From: Bradyrhizobium tropiciagri
GTDB taxonomy: Bacteria > Pseudomonadota > Alphaproteobacteria > Rhizobiales > Xanthobacteraceae
DNA length: 64,000 nt
Reading direction: 5' to 3'
Assembly (NCBI RefSeq): GCF_001189845.1
Contig: NZ_LFLZ01000012.1
Span: 62,001-126,000 of the forward strand
Shown here: piece after piece, positions 63,756 to 64,000 of the stretch
How the letters are laid out: every line of letters starts with the position of its first letter
Numbering within the stretch: position 1 is the first letter of the stretch
The notes under the pieces: generated by a model
What the model saw: the letters and a program-made list of their open reading frames with translations, nothing else
Databases searched by the model: none
What the model was told of the DNA's origin: nothing
Translations under genes and position numbers: made by a program

Positions 63756-64000
63756 CATAAGCTAATACGTCGCTTCGCGGCCGCTAAGTTGTATCGGCTC
63801 CGGGATCAGCACTTTTCGGCGGCTGCTCAATTTGCCCCCTCTGAGTGATCGCAGCTATTGAATGTGGCGAAGCCTGTCGCGCACGGCCGCTCGCTCGCTA
63901 CGGCGCTATGTGGGGAGCGCGCTTCGCGAGCGACCTAACAAGCAGTATCGCACACGCTCAGTAGAGTGATCTTAATGCAGCTTTGCCGAACACTGATCGG
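63756..64000. other. Window end, no gene seen
   Basis: About 245 bp after the CI-like gene with no frame, RNA or repeat that I can support. Confidence 0.4.

Noticed and set aside
1..64000. tRNA genes, rRNA genes and CRISPR arrays
   Set aside because: I looked for regularly spaced repeats and tRNA-like cloverleaf ends; the only tRNA-like structure seen is the tmRNA acceptor arm.

Overview
The window reads as a high-GC alphaproteobacterial chromosome, most likely Bradyrhizobium or a close relative. The support is a circularly permuted two-piece tmRNA with tag peptide ANDNFAPVAQAA beside sspB, the Bradyrhizobium-type AsmA, DUF4169 and RHH genes, a Bradyrhizobium-like palindromic repeat after tctA, and the gene style of the formate dehydrogenase locus. 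This assignment is inference from gene content; no 16S or other definitive marker is present.

Positions 1-12.7 kb look like core genome: a 5'-truncated AsmA gene, a VOC protein, an RHH/DUF4169 pair, fumC, sspB, ssrA (minus strand), a split chromate transporter, a tripartite tricarboxylate transporter (tctB-tctA-tctC) and thyA. The native thyA is cut after codon 176, in the conserved ...FLGVPF stretch. From 12.72 kb onward the DNA appears to be an integrated island. It opens with a complete replacement thyA (12.88-13.70 kb). Next comes a module of three tyrosine recombinases (891 aa, about 716 aa with a frameshift, 434 aa), a 173-aa coiled-coil protein and an ISL3-transposase-like protein that seems to have lost catalytic residues (14.1-22.4 kb). 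No 3' half of thyA is visible, so the other end of the island is probably beyond 64 kb, giving a length above 51 kb.

Cargo 1 (22.9-36.7 kb) is a fluoride-resistance island. It holds two Fluc/CrcB channel genes, two DUF190 genes, an MFS transporter, a HEAT-repeat protein, an extra enolase (the classic fluoride-sensitive enzyme) with rppH, a CPA2-type antiporter with uspA, a COG4280-like membrane protein, an RpiR regulator, a phosphatase, phosphoglycerate mutase and a DUF347 membrane protein. I see three crcB-motif fluoride riboswitch candidates, at 25.8 kb (-), 26.2 kb (+) and 29.7 kb (+). They precede the MFS/crcB operon, the HEAT-repeat gene and the antiporter operon.

Cargo 2 (37.3-54.6 kb) has small secreted proteins, a WD40-cytochrome c fusion and a complete periplasmic formate dehydrogenase locus (multi-cluster ferredoxin, five accessory genes, an HTH-TorD chaperone, Tat protein, alpha, beta and gamma subunits). 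A remnant of a Czc-type efflux operon and tupA/tupB tungstate transport genes follow; tungsten or molybdenum supply fits the cofactor need of formate dehydrogenase.

Cargo 3 (54.9-63.8 kb) is a defence segment with a complete qatABCD anti-phage operon, two HTH regulators, and a three-gene operon of a metallophosphoesterase and two proteins of unknown function.

Six single-base frameshifts occur in otherwise well-conserved genes, two of them in the core AsmA gene. Five are net -1, which points to consensus errors as much as to gene decay.
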